Shown: in pieces, positions 25,711 through 32,994 of the stretch
How the letters are laid out: every line of letters starts with the position of its first letter
Position numbering within the stretch: the first letter of the stretch is position 1
The notes under the pieces: generated by a model
What the model saw: the letters and a program-made list of their open reading frames with translations, nothing else
Database searches by the model: none
Told to the model about the DNA's origin: nothing
Made by a program: the position numbers and the translations under genes
Assembly: GCA_964390725.1 (NCBI GenBank)
Contig: CAYMIW010000004.1
Location: forward strand, 1-64,000
Reading direction: 5' to 3'
Length of the DNA stretch: 64,000 nucleotides
Source: JAABTH01 sp964390725
Lineage (GTDB): Bacteria > Bacillota > Dethiobacteria > DTU022

Positions 25711-27189
25711 TTATTTACTCCTTCTGAAAACTTTTTTCCAGAGCCTCCGGGACTCGGGCAGGAAAATAACCAGGACAGTAAATACCTCGAGGCGACCGAC
25801 AATCATCATCACGGCCAGGAGCAGCCTGCCCGCGGAAGGAACAACCTGGTAAGTGTGAGTAGGCCCCACTGCTGAGAGCCCGGGCCCAACATTGCCGATT
25901 GTTGCCGCAACAGCTGAAAAAGATGTTGAAACATCCAATCCCATCAGGGCAAGCAGCAGGGCTGCCCCGGCCGTTAATACAAAGTAAATAATGCCAAACC
26001 CCATTACCGGGCGTAAAACATCTTCACCTACATACTGGTCGCCGAGTTTTACCGAAGATATGGCTGAAGGATGCACCATGCGGTAAAGCTCCCTGAAGGA
26101 ATACTTAATCATCAACATCCAGCGGGCCTGTTTCACCGACCCCCCGGTTGATCCACCGCAGGCACCGACAAACATCAGCATCAAGAGTAACAGGCGTGAA
26201 AAATGAGGCCAGGCATCAAAATTTGCCGTAGCATAACCGGTGGTTGTGGTAATTGAAACCACCTGGAAAGCGCTCTGTCTTAAGGCAAGAAGAAAGTTGC
26301 CCCCGGTTGCATCGAGAATATTATAAGTAACCAGCGCTGTAGCTGCCGCTATAACAAGCAAATAGAAGCGCAGCTCAGGATTTTTAAAAACAGAGAAATC
26401 ACCACGGAATAACCTGAAATAAAGGACAAAGTTAACCCCGGCGAAAAGCATAAAAAAAGTAATGATTATTTCAGCAGCAGGATTACTAAGGGCTGCAACA
26501 CTGGCATTATAGGTGGAAAAACCCCCGGTTGGCATGGTTGTGAGAGCATGAGCCAAAGAATCGTAAAAACTTATACCTACTATCATCAGAAGTATGGCCT
26601 GGCAGGCAGTAAATGAAACATATATAATCCAGAGACGGCGGGCAGTTTCCACCACCCGGGGTACAACTCTTTCAGCAACAGGGCCGGGAATTTCAGCCTT
26701 AAACATGGTCATGCTGCGAAAACCAAATCGCGGTAAAATAGCCAGAAAGAGGACAATAATCCCCATTCCACCCAGCCACTGGGTAAAAGCCCGCCACAGC
26801 AAAAGGCCGCGGGGCAAAATCTCTATATCCGTGATCAGGGTTGCCCCGGTGGTTGTCAGCCCCGACACTGATTCAAAAAAAGCATCAAGGAAGCTGCCTT
26901 CAAAAAGACCGTAAAAATAATAGGGTAGTGCACCAAATAGGCCGGCGATAAACCAGGCCAGGGCAACCAGGGTGAAATTCTCTACGATGCTCAGTTCTCG
27001 GTTTTCTTTTGCCGGCCCGGAAAACCAGAAGAGTAAAAACCCGGTTACCGCGGTAATAATAATTGCTTTAATAAAAGCGAGGCGGTCAGGACCCTGTTCA
27101 AAAATCGACCACAATAGAGAAAAAACCATGGTCAGGGCAAGAAACAGCAACATAATCCCAATCAGGTAAAAAATACGCAAATGTCGCAA
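25711..27189 (-). CDS. trkH: TrkH/KtrB-type potassium uptake subunit
   Basis: K+ translocating membrane protein (492 residues) of the TrkH family. Four pore-loop repeats can be read, each with the selectivity Gly: SVSGLTTTGATL, TTMPTGGFSTYNAS, VSITTTTGYATANF and AATIGNVGPGL. About ten hydrophobic segments surround them. It works with the peripheral NAD/ATP-sensing TrkA encoded directly upstream. The start is TTG with GGGGGG upstream. It ends one base before holA begins. Confidence 0.93.
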   Translation of the reverse strand: MRHLRIFYLIGIMLLFLALTMVFSLLWSIFEQGPDRLAFIKAIIITAVTGFLLFWFSGPAKENRELSIVENFTLVALAWFIAGLFGALPYYFYGLFEGSFLDAFFESVSGLTTTGATLITDIEILPRGLLLWRAFTQWLGGMGIIVLFLAILPRFGFRSMTMFKAEIPGPVAERVVPRVVETARRLWIIYVSFTACQAILLMIVGISFYDSLAHALTTMPTGGFSTYNASVAALSNPAAEIIITFFMLFAGVNFVLYFRLFRGDFSVFKNPELRFYLLVIAAATALVTYNILDATGGNFLLALRQSAFQVVSITTTTGYATANFDAWPHFSRLLLLMLMFVGACGGSTGGSVKQARWMLMIKYSFRELYRMVHPSAISSVKLGDQYVGEDVLRPVMGFGIIYFVLTAGAALLLALMGLDVSTSFSAVAATIGNVGPGLSAVGPTHTYQVVPSAGRLLLAVMMIVGRLEVFTVLVIFLPESRRLWKKVFRRSK

Positions 27190-27228
27190 TATTAACCCCC
27201 CGCTGAAGAATCTGTTAGTAATGATCGA

Positions 27229-28635
27229 CTAATTTTCATCAACCTGGGCAACTTTACTGCGTAGCGACTCTCTTCCTTCAGCGCCCCCGTTAGAAGCCAG
27301 GTAACGATCAAGCTTGGCCCCTGCCTTGGGTACAGCAAAAACAACCATGTGATCTCCCGGAGTTAATACGGTGTTGCCGTTCGGAATAATCACCTGGCCA
27401 TCCCTCACTATTGAACCGATCAGAACACCGCGGGGCAGGTTGGCTTCATTCAGGGTTTTACCGGCAACTTTTGCCGTTTCCGGCAACACTATTTCCGAGA
27501 TTTCCGCTTTTTCATTCTGGAGAATTGAAAGGGCGACGACATCCTCACGCCTGGTCAGGCGGATTATTTGAGCAGCCGCCATCAGGCGGGGATTAATTAC
27601 ACTGTCAATCCCCAGGGCGCTGTAAACCGGGACATACTGCGGCTTCATCACTTCACAGATTATTTTTTTTACCCCAAACTGGCGGGCCAGCAGGGCGCCA
27701 ACAATATTGCTGCGATCATCCCCGGTGGCAGCTATCACTGCATCAGCCTGGTCGGTATCTTCTTCCTTTAACATGGCAATCTCGTTGGTATCACCCTGAA
27801 GAACAAGGGTTTTTTTAAGTTCGCGGCAGAGATTTTCACAACGAGATTCGTCTTTTTCAATCAGCTTAACATTAAATGGCTGCAAACTGTCTTCCAGCAG
27901 CCTGGCCAGCCGGTAGGCAATCATTCCGCCACCGAGAATGGTTACATTATTAACCCTGGTCTGCTCGTGATGAAGCAGCGAGCTGATATTCTTCAGGGTG
28001 CGGCTTTCGCCGACCAGGTATATCTTCTGGCCCGGCTCAATAACATCCCGTCCCCCGGGGATAATGAAACCTCCTTCAGGATCACTTATGCCAACTACTA
28101 TACAGTCAGGGCCCAGGGGTAGTTTATGCAGGGGCACCCCGGTAATGCCGGCTTCGGCGTCTACTGTTAGCGCCAACATCATAACCTTACCCTGGTTAAA
28201 ATAATCGACCTCGCTGGCATCGGGGAAGTGGAGCATTTTAGATATTTCTGTAGCTGCAACCAGTTCCGGGTTGATTACAATATCTATCCCCAGCTGTTTC
28301 GGAGTGAGAATTGAAGTGTCATCAGCATAACCTGAATTGCGGATACGACATACCGTAATCGGCACATCGTACTGTTTCGCCAGCATACAGGCGATAATGT
28401 TGATTTCATCAATATGAGTTACAGCAATCAACATACCGGCGTCTTTTATGCCTGCCTGTTCTAACACGGAGGCATTAGCCCCGTTATCTTCAATAACCAT
28501 CACATCAAGTGATTCCCTGAAACGCCTGGCTTTTAATTCACTTTTTTCAATAACTACAACATCCTGTTGCTTTTCCGAGAGGTTACGGGCCACTTCATAA
28601 CCAACCCCGCCGCCTCCGACTACAATAATATGCAC
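27229..28635 (-). CDS. trkA: Trk system potassium transport regulator TrkA
   Basis: Cytosolic gating subunit of the K+ transporter. It holds two RCK-N Rossmann domains (VGGGGVGYEVARNL at the start and ILGGGMIAYRLARLLE near residue 233) each followed by an RCK-C domain, the duplicated form of 468 residues. The acid tail after a ligand-binding Asp/Glu (VIEKSE, LIEKDE) is normal for NAD binding. The GTG start follows AAGGAAGGAAGG eight bases upstream. It is preceded by a promoter, about 150 nt of potentially structured RNA and an intrinsic terminator, so expression may depend on read-through. Confidence 0.94.
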   Translation of the reverse strand: MHIIVVGGGGVGYEVARNLSEKQQDVVVIEKSELKARRFRESLDVMVIEDNGANASVLEQAGIKDAGMLIAVTHIDEINIIACMLAKQYDVPITVCRIRNSGYADDTSILTPKQLGIDIVINPELVAATEISKMLHFPDASEVDYFNQGKVMMLALTVDAEAGITGVPLHKLPLGPDCIVVGISDPEGGFIIPGGRDVIEPGQKIYLVGESRTLKNISSLLHHEQTRVNNVTILGGGMIAYRLARLLEDSLQPFNVKLIEKDESRCENLCRELKKTLVLQGDTNEIAMLKEEDTDQADAVIAATGDDRSNIVGALLARQFGVKKIICEVMKPQYVPVYSALGIDSVINPRLMAAAQIIRLTRREDVVALSILQNEKAEISEIVLPETAKVAGKTLNEANLPRGVLIGSIVRDGQVIIPNGNTVLTPGDHMVVFAVPKAGAKLDRYLASNGGAEGRESLRSKVAQVDEN

Positions 28636-28661
28636 AAAAAAAACCTTCCTTCCTTTCTGTT

Positions 28662-28690
28662 AAAAAAAGAGACAGCGGCTACGCTGCCTC
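28662..28690 (-). terminator. Intrinsic terminator upstream of trkA
   Basis: A 9-bp stem (GAGGCAGCG / CGCTGTCTC, one G-T pair) with a 4-nt loop is followed on the minus strand by T7. It lies just 27 bp before the trkA start. Confidence 0.85.
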
Positions 28691-28815
28691 ATCAGGGAGA
28701 AAAAGTTAGTAACAAATCTATACCTGACCAGCAGCCCGGAAGTTCTTTTTATTTGAACCCCGTGGCTTGCAGGCACTGCTTAAAATCTGCAATACCTAAA
28801 TCGGTCCAGTTAACT
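28662..28815 (-). ncRNA. Candidate small RNA or attenuating leader upstream of trkA
   Basis: A consensus promoter and a strong terminator bracket about 150 nt with no convincing gene. The 5' segment AAAGTTA can pair with TAACTTT near the 3' side, CTGGACC with GGTCAG, and AGCAG...GGGGTTC with GAACTTCC...CTGCT, giving one long imperfect hairpin with an internal bubble. This is either an independent small RNA (6S-like in outline) or the aptamer half of an attenuator controlling trkA-trkH. The c-di-AMP (ydaO) consensus could not be found. A short peptide-like stretch (WTDLGIADFKQCLQATGFK then stop) can be read but has no start codon. Confidence 0.4.
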
Positions 28816-28821
28816 TTCTTT

Positions 28822-28850
28822 ATTATAAACGATCATGACAGTGATGACAA
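28822..28850 (-). promoter_or_regulatory. Predicted sigma-A promoter upstream of trkA
   Basis: -35 TTGTCA (28845-28850), 17-bp spacer, -10 TATAAT (28822-28827) on the minus strand. Confidence 0.7.
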
Positions 28851-28898
28851 CACCATTTTGTTTAAAAAACGCTTATTATTAAAATGATCTTTAAAAAA

Positions 28899-29675
28899 TC
28901 ACTGATATTTTTTAACAGTATTCTTTAGCGTTCCAATCCCCTCAATTTCAACTGAAAAACAATCACCGGGAATCATAGGTCCGATACCGGCCGGAGTCCC
29001 GGTGAGGATAACATCGCCGGGCAGTAATGTCATGCACCCGGAAACAAATTCGATTATTTCCGCAACAGAAAAAAGATGATCGGCAGTTGAGGTTTCCTGA
29101 ACCAGCTTTCCATTCAGGTATCCTCTCAGGTTCAGATCCTCCGGATTTCTGATAGATGTTTCTATTACCGGTCCCAGGGGACAAAATGTGTCGAAACTCT
29201 TTGCATAGGTCCACTGGCCATGTGCCGGCTGTTTATCCCTGGCCGTTACATCATTGCCACAAGTATAGCCAAAAACGTGATCCAACGCTTTTTCTTTTTT
29301 CACCCGGTATGTGCGGCGGCCTAAAACAACACCAAGTTCAGCTTCGTAATCCACCCTCTTGCTCTGGGGTGGATAGATTATTGGAGAGTCAGGGGCCGTA
29401 ACCGCCGTTGAAGGTTTTAAAAAGATCATTGGCTTCCTGGGAAGGTCCAGTTTAACTTCTTCAGCATGACGACGGTAGTTAAGGCCCAGACAGATGATTT
29501 TTGTTGGTTTACAGGGGGCTAACAGCCGGACCTCCCCCGGGTCGAAAACGCTATCGCGTTTATCAAGGGGAAAACTGCACCAATCATCGTTTGGGAGTGT
29601 GACTTCTCTGTAGCGGTTTTCTTCAACCAGGCCGTATTTTATGCTTTGATCAACAATAAATCTGACCAGTTTCAA
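28899..29675 (-). CDS. Fumarylacetoacetate hydrolase family protein
   Basis: A 258-residue FAH-domain enzyme. Metal and substrate signatures: ICLGLNYRRHAEEV, VDYEAELGVVLGRRTYRV, YTCGNDVTARDKQ, KSFDTFCPLGP and VILTGTPAGIGPM. The family covers hydrolases, decarboxylases and isomerases acting on 2-oxo or enol acids, such as oxaloacetate decarboxylase/acylpyruvase and HpcE-type isomerases; the reaction here cannot be fixed. The start is TTG with GGGAGG eight bases upstream. It stands apart from clear pathway partners, between rubrerythrin and the trkA leader. Confidence 0.88.
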   Translation of the reverse strand: MKLVRFIVDQSIKYGLVEENRYREVTLPNDDWCSFPLDKRDSVFDPGEVRLLAPCKPTKIICLGLNYRRHAEEVKLDLPRKPMIFLKPSTAVTAPDSPIIYPPQSKRVDYEAELGVVLGRRTYRVKKEKALDHVFGYTCGNDVTARDKQPAHGQWTYAKSFDTFCPLGPVIETSIRNPEDLNLRGYLNGKLVQETSTADHLFSVAEIIEFVSGCMTLLPGDVILTGTPAGIGPMIPGDCFSVEIEGIGTLKNTVKKYQ

Positions 29676-29718
29676 ATTTTAAGCCTCCCTGTAGCTGAGA
29701 AAAATTATATCGACAGGA

Positions 29719-29745
29719 AAGGCCCGGTTCAAGGAACCGGGCCTT
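29719..29745. terminator. Intrinsic terminator between rubrerythrin and the FAH-family gene
   Basis: AAGGCCCGGTTC and GAACCGGGCCTT form a perfect 12-bp stem. It is 4 bp past the rubrerythrin stop. The better T-run lies on the plus strand (TTATTTTT), while the minus strand has TTTCC, so it may act in both directions. Confidence 0.75.
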
Positions 29746-29749
29746 ATTT

Positions 29750-30322
29750 TTACCAGTTTTCGCAAATAACTTCAAAGTGAGCCTGGGGATGATCACAGGA
29801 CGGGCAGAGATCAGGAGCTTCTTCTCCTTCATGAACATACCCACAGTTACGGCAGAACCACCTTACCGCTTTTTCTTTTTTAAATACAGTTCCTTTTTCC
29901 AGATTGGCCAGTAAACCGAGATAGCGTTTTTCGTGCTGCTTTTCGGCTATGGCAATCGATTCAAACATATCGCCAATATCATTGAAACCTTCTTCGCGTG
30001 CTGTCTTGGCAAAACCGGGGTACATATCGGTCCATTCGTAGTTCTCGCCACCGGCTGCTTCTTTCAGGTTTTCCATAGTAGTTCCGATTACTCCGGCAGG
30101 AAAAGAGGCCTGTATCTCCAGCTCGCCACCTTCAAGCAATTTGAACAACCGCTTGGCATGCTCTTTTTCCTGGTTTGCTGTTTCTTCAAATACAGCCTGA
30201 ATCTGCACGTAACCATCCTTTTTAGCCTGGCTGGCAAAATAGGTATAACGATTCCTGGCTTGTGATTCACCGGCAAACGCCGTTAAGAGATTTTTTTCTG
30301 TTTGGGTTCCTTTTAAACTCAT
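29750..30322 (-). CDS. rbr: Rubrerythrin
   Basis: Non-heme iron peroxidase that reduces hydrogen peroxide in anaerobes, taking electrons from rubredoxin or NADH systems. The N-terminal four-helix domain has the di-iron ligands in FAGESQARNRY and VFEETANQEKEHAKR, then ESIAIAEKQHEKRY. The C-terminal rubredoxin-like domain has CRNCGYVHEG and CPSCDHPQ. The 190-residue length is standard. The ATG has AAAGGAGG upstream. A PerR/Fur-like box overlaps the -35 region, fitting peroxide induction. It is monocistronic. Confidence 0.96.
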   Translation of the reverse strand: MSLKGTQTEKNLLTAFAGESQARNRYTYFASQAKKDGYVQIQAVFEETANQEKEHAKRLFKLLEGGELEIQASFPAGVIGTTMENLKEAAGGENYEWTDMYPGFAKTAREEGFNDIGDMFESIAIAEKQHEKRYLGLLANLEKGTVFKKEKAVRWFCRNCGYVHEGEEAPDLCPSCDHPQAHFEVICENW

Positions 30323-30379
30323 TAAAAATCCTCCTTTTTATAATTAGTGCCTGCTGTATAAGTCAGGCTTACTGCTTTC

Positions 30380-30408
30380 ATTATACACCAAGTTGAGAAT
30401 GATTTTAA
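30380..30408 (-). promoter_or_regulatory. Rubrerythrin promoter with PerR/Fur-type operator
   Basis: -10 TATAAT at 30380-30385. The 15-mer TTAAAATCATTCTCA at 30394-30408 (minus strand) matches the PerR/Fur pattern TTAnAATnATTnTAA at all but one fixed position. It covers the -35 and part of the spacer, so a bound repressor would block RNA polymerase. Confidence 0.65.
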
Positions 30409-30511
30409 GTTAGATTGTCTCAACAGTTTATTTTTTAAGCGGATCAGAGCAGGAGTTTAGTATATAATGGTTAATTAATAAGGTTATCATATTTATGGGG
30501 AGGATTATCAT

Positions 30512-31507
30512 ATGCCAGTCATGTACTACGACCAGGACGCAGATTTAAGCGTTCTGAAAAACAAAAAAATTGCCGTTCTAGGTTACGGCAGCCAGGGCCA
30601 TTCCCAGGCACAGAACCTGAAAGACAGCGGTCTCGATGTAGTGGTTGGCCTACACCGTGAAAGTAAAAGTTGGGACCAGGTTATCAAGGACGGCCTGGAA
30701 GTAGCCACCGTCAGCGAAGCCTGCCAGGCAGCTGATATTATCCAAATTTTAATCGGCGATAACGTCCAGCCGGCAGTTTACAAAGAATCGGTTCTGCCTC
30801 ACCTGACAGAAGGAAAAGCCCTGGTTGTTTCACATGGTTTTAATATCATTTACAACCAGGTTGTTCCCCCGGAGAATGTTGATGTTTTCATGATTGCTCC
30901 CAAGAGTCCGGGCCACCTGCTGCGCAGGTTATACAAGGAAGGCGCAGGAGTGCCTGCCCTGCTGGCCGTTCACCAGGATTACTCCGGCAAAGCAAAAGAG
31001 CTGGCTTTAGCCTATGCCAAGGGTATTGGCAGCACCAGGGCGGGAGTAATCGAAACCACACTGCAAGAGGAAACTGAAACCGATCTGTTCGGCGAACAGG
31101 TTATCCTCTGTGGGGGTGTGTCATCCCTGATCAAGGCCAGTTTCGAAACCCTGGTTGATGCCGGATACCAGCCGGAAATTGCATATTTTGAATGCCTGCA
31201 TGAACTTAAGCTAATCGTTGATCTTATTTACGAAGGTGGTTTAGAAAGAATGCGGTACTCGGTCAGCGATACTGCTGAGTATGGGGACCTTACCCGTGGG
31301 CCGCGTGTTATTAACGACCAGGTGCGTGAAGAAATGAAAAAAATCCTGTCCGAAATTCAAACCGGACAGTTTGCCCTGGAATGGGTAGGAGAAAACCAGG
31401 CAAACCAGCCCAGGTTTAAAGCCCTGCGAAAAATTGAAGGCCAACACAGGTTGGTTGAAGTAGGAGCAAAGCTGCGTAAAATGATGAAATATATCAAACC
31501 TTCCTGA
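30512..31507 (+). CDS. ilvC: Ketol-acid reductoisomerase
   Basis: It converts acetolactate or acetohydroxybutyrate to the dihydroxy acid in valine and isoleucine synthesis. The N-terminal Rossmann motif VLGYGSQGHSQAQNL, the cofactor loop GLHRESKSW (two serines after Arg, suggesting NADPH), and the C-terminal metal-binding helices (TDLFGEQVILCGG, ECLHELKLIVDLIYEGG) are all present. The 331 residues are the short class I form. GGGGAGG lies eight bases upstream of the ATG. It stands alone here, without ilvBN, ilvD or leuABCD, and ends against the convergent anti-sigma gene with an 8-bp gap. Confidence 0.97.
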   Translation: MPVMYYDQDADLSVLKNKKIAVLGYGSQGHSQAQNLKDSGLDVVVGLHRESKSWDQVIKDGLEVATVSEACQAADIIQILIGDNVQPAVYKESVLPHLTEGKALVVSHGFNIIYNQVVPPENVDVFMIAPKSPGHLLRRLYKEGAGVPALLAVHQDYSGKAKELALAYAKGIGSTRAGVIETTLQEETETDLFGEQVILCGGVSSLIKASFETLVDAGYQPEIAYFECLHELKLIVDLIYEGGLERMRYSVSDTAEYGDLTRGPRVINDQVREEMKKILSEIQTGQFALEWVGENQANQPRFKALRKIEGQHRLVEVGAKLRKMMKYIKPS

Positions 31508-31515
31508 GAAAAGGC

Positions 31516-32328
31516 TTAGATTATTTCCTCGATTTCTGCAGCAATCACCTCGAGGTCAGCAACCTCAAGGTTTCCTGAAACAACAAACAGGGCCTGGTCA
31601 AAGCGATCGTTCTGCCAGGCTAGGCCCGGCATTTCAAAAACTGTAAACTGCAGGTAATGATCAAGATCCCCGATCAGTTCAAGATCTACCCCGATCAGCT
31701 CACTTATATACTGAAGATACTGGTTAAGAGACTGACCGGTTATTTTTGTCTTGATCAGCATAAACTCATTGCTTCCGCTCCTGTATATGGCCCCTTCTGA
31801 TTTAATGCCATCCCGTTCATCAAGAATAATAGTATTGTATAATCGATATTCTTCGGCCAAGAGCAACGGCCAATCAGAAACAGTTGAAGCAACCTCCCCA
31901 AAATCAGCCTGATCACCATCTCCGCTGCCAGCATCTTCCTCCATGATGCTGACACTTTCTTCAATCGGAATTTCTGCATCATCTTCAACTGCCATGATTG
32001 CTTCAGATCGGTTATCATCTTCCTCCATGATCAGAAATTCTTCGTTAACATCTGACGGCGCCTCACTGTCAGCTAAAGGTGTTGCGAGCTGAATAGAACG
32101 GAAAAACCCGATCCCGCCCAGGATAACTACCAGAAATACTGCGGCAACTACAGCCCAGCGGCTCCAGGAGTAATCTTGAAGGCTGCGCCTCTCGGGCTGT
32201 TCATTAAGCCTGGACTCAATACGCTGCCATTTGCCAAAAGGTGACGGGGTTTCGACTGAATCAAATTCTTTCTGCAGGGCTTCCCTGATTAACTGATGAT
32301 CGAGATTAAAATTATCCTGTTCAATCAT
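31516..32328 (-). CDS. Putative anti-sigma factor, single-pass membrane protein
   Basis: A 270-residue protein with a short acidic cytoplasmic N-terminal region, one membrane helix (WAVVAAVFLVVILGGIGFF) near residue 76 and a large extracellular domain that starts with a very acidic stretch. It has no HxxxCxxC zinc motif, so it is not a ZAS-type anti-sigma. Its position directly after an ECF sigma gene, with an 8-bp overlap (ATG at 32328), suggests it holds that sigma factor. This is inference from context; I do not recognise the outer domain. Confidence 0.65.
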   Translation of the reverse strand: MIEQDNFNLDHQLIREALQKEFDSVETPSPFGKWQRIESRLNEQPERRSLQDYSWSRWAVVAAVFLVVILGGIGFFRSIQLATPLADSEAPSDVNEEFLIMEEDDNRSEAIMAVEDDAEIPIEESVSIMEEDAGSGDGDQADFGEVASTVSDWPLLLAEEYRLYNTIILDERDGIKSEGAIYRSGSNEFMLIKTKITGQSLNQYLQYISELIGVDLELIGDLDHYLQFTVFEMPGLAWQNDRFDQALFVVSGNLEVADLEVIAAEIEEII

Positions 32329-32902
32329 TACTCCGCTCACCTCCCTTACTATTATGACAAGCAGGGATGCAATCGCGTTCCAGTAAATGAGACATCTTCT
32401 CACGGGCCCTGTATAAGCGGGATTTTACCGTTCCCGGGCTTATCTTCAGCATGGCCCCAATTTCATCAACTTTTAGATCATGATAATAATAGAGAACAAC
32501 TACCTGGTACTGCTCCGGGGGCAGCTCGCGGATCGCTTTTCTGACTATCTGCGTTTCCAGGCTGCGTAAAGCTTCATCCTCCGTGTTGTTTGGCTGTTGA
32601 TCCAGGTTAATTTCCGGCAGTTCATCGGTAACAATCATCTTTTTTTCACGTTTGAGGAAGTTCCTGGCCAGGTTTGAGGCAATAACAGCGAGCCAGGCCG
32701 CAAACTTAGCTTTGTCTGTAAGCTGATGAATATTCTGGAATGCCTTGATAAATGCATCCTGGGTAATATCCTCTGCGTTTTCATGACTGCGAAGGATGTG
32801 ATATACGATGGAATAGGTTCGCCTGTAAAAAGCTTCGAATAGTTCTTGCCGGGAATTATTGTCGTTTTTAGCGACCAGCTGCCTTACTGCTTTCGGTTCC
32901 AA
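32321..32902 (-). CDS. ECF-family RNA polymerase sigma factor
   Basis: A 193-residue group IV sigma factor. Region 2 reads FYRRTYSIVYHILRSHENAEDITQDAFIKAF, and region 4 reads LPPEQYQVVVLYYYHDLKVDEIGAMLKISPGTVKSRLYRAREKM-like in sequence; no region 3 lies between. It probably directs a small regulon under control of the membrane protein encoded next to it. The start is TTG with a weak GGGAAC upstream. Upstream on the same strand, TGAAC, 17 bp, CGAA could be an autoregulated ECF-type promoter, but this is a weak call. Confidence 0.9.
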   Translation of the reverse strand: MEPKAVRQLVAKNDNNSRQELFEAFYRRTYSIVYHILRSHENAEDITQDAFIKAFQNIHQLTDKAKFAAWLAVIASNLARNFLKREKKMIVTDELPEINLDQQPNNTEDEALRSLETQIVRKAIRELPPEQYQVVVLYYYHDLKVDEIGAMLKISPGTVKSRLYRAREKMSHLLERDCIPACHNSKGGERSND

Positions 32903-32994
32903 GTTGCTGTTCCCGCCCTTCCTGAACTGCTCTCAAATTCGCACTTCTTATTTTATTCGTTCAACCACAAATGTTTTCCTGTTTAAGTAAAAAA

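Noticed and set aside
28662..28815. c-di-AMP (ydaO-yuaA) riboswitch upstream of trkA
   Set aside because: The conserved core segments of that class could not be found; only the gene context suggested it.
28662..28815. Firm assignment as 6S RNA
   Set aside because: The length is short and only the general long-hairpin outline agrees; without a covariance search this would be a guess.
28740..28815. Short peptide WTDLGIADFKQCLQATGFK before trkA
   Set aside because: It looks protein-like but has no start codon and a stop just upstream; it may be a remnant, not a gene.
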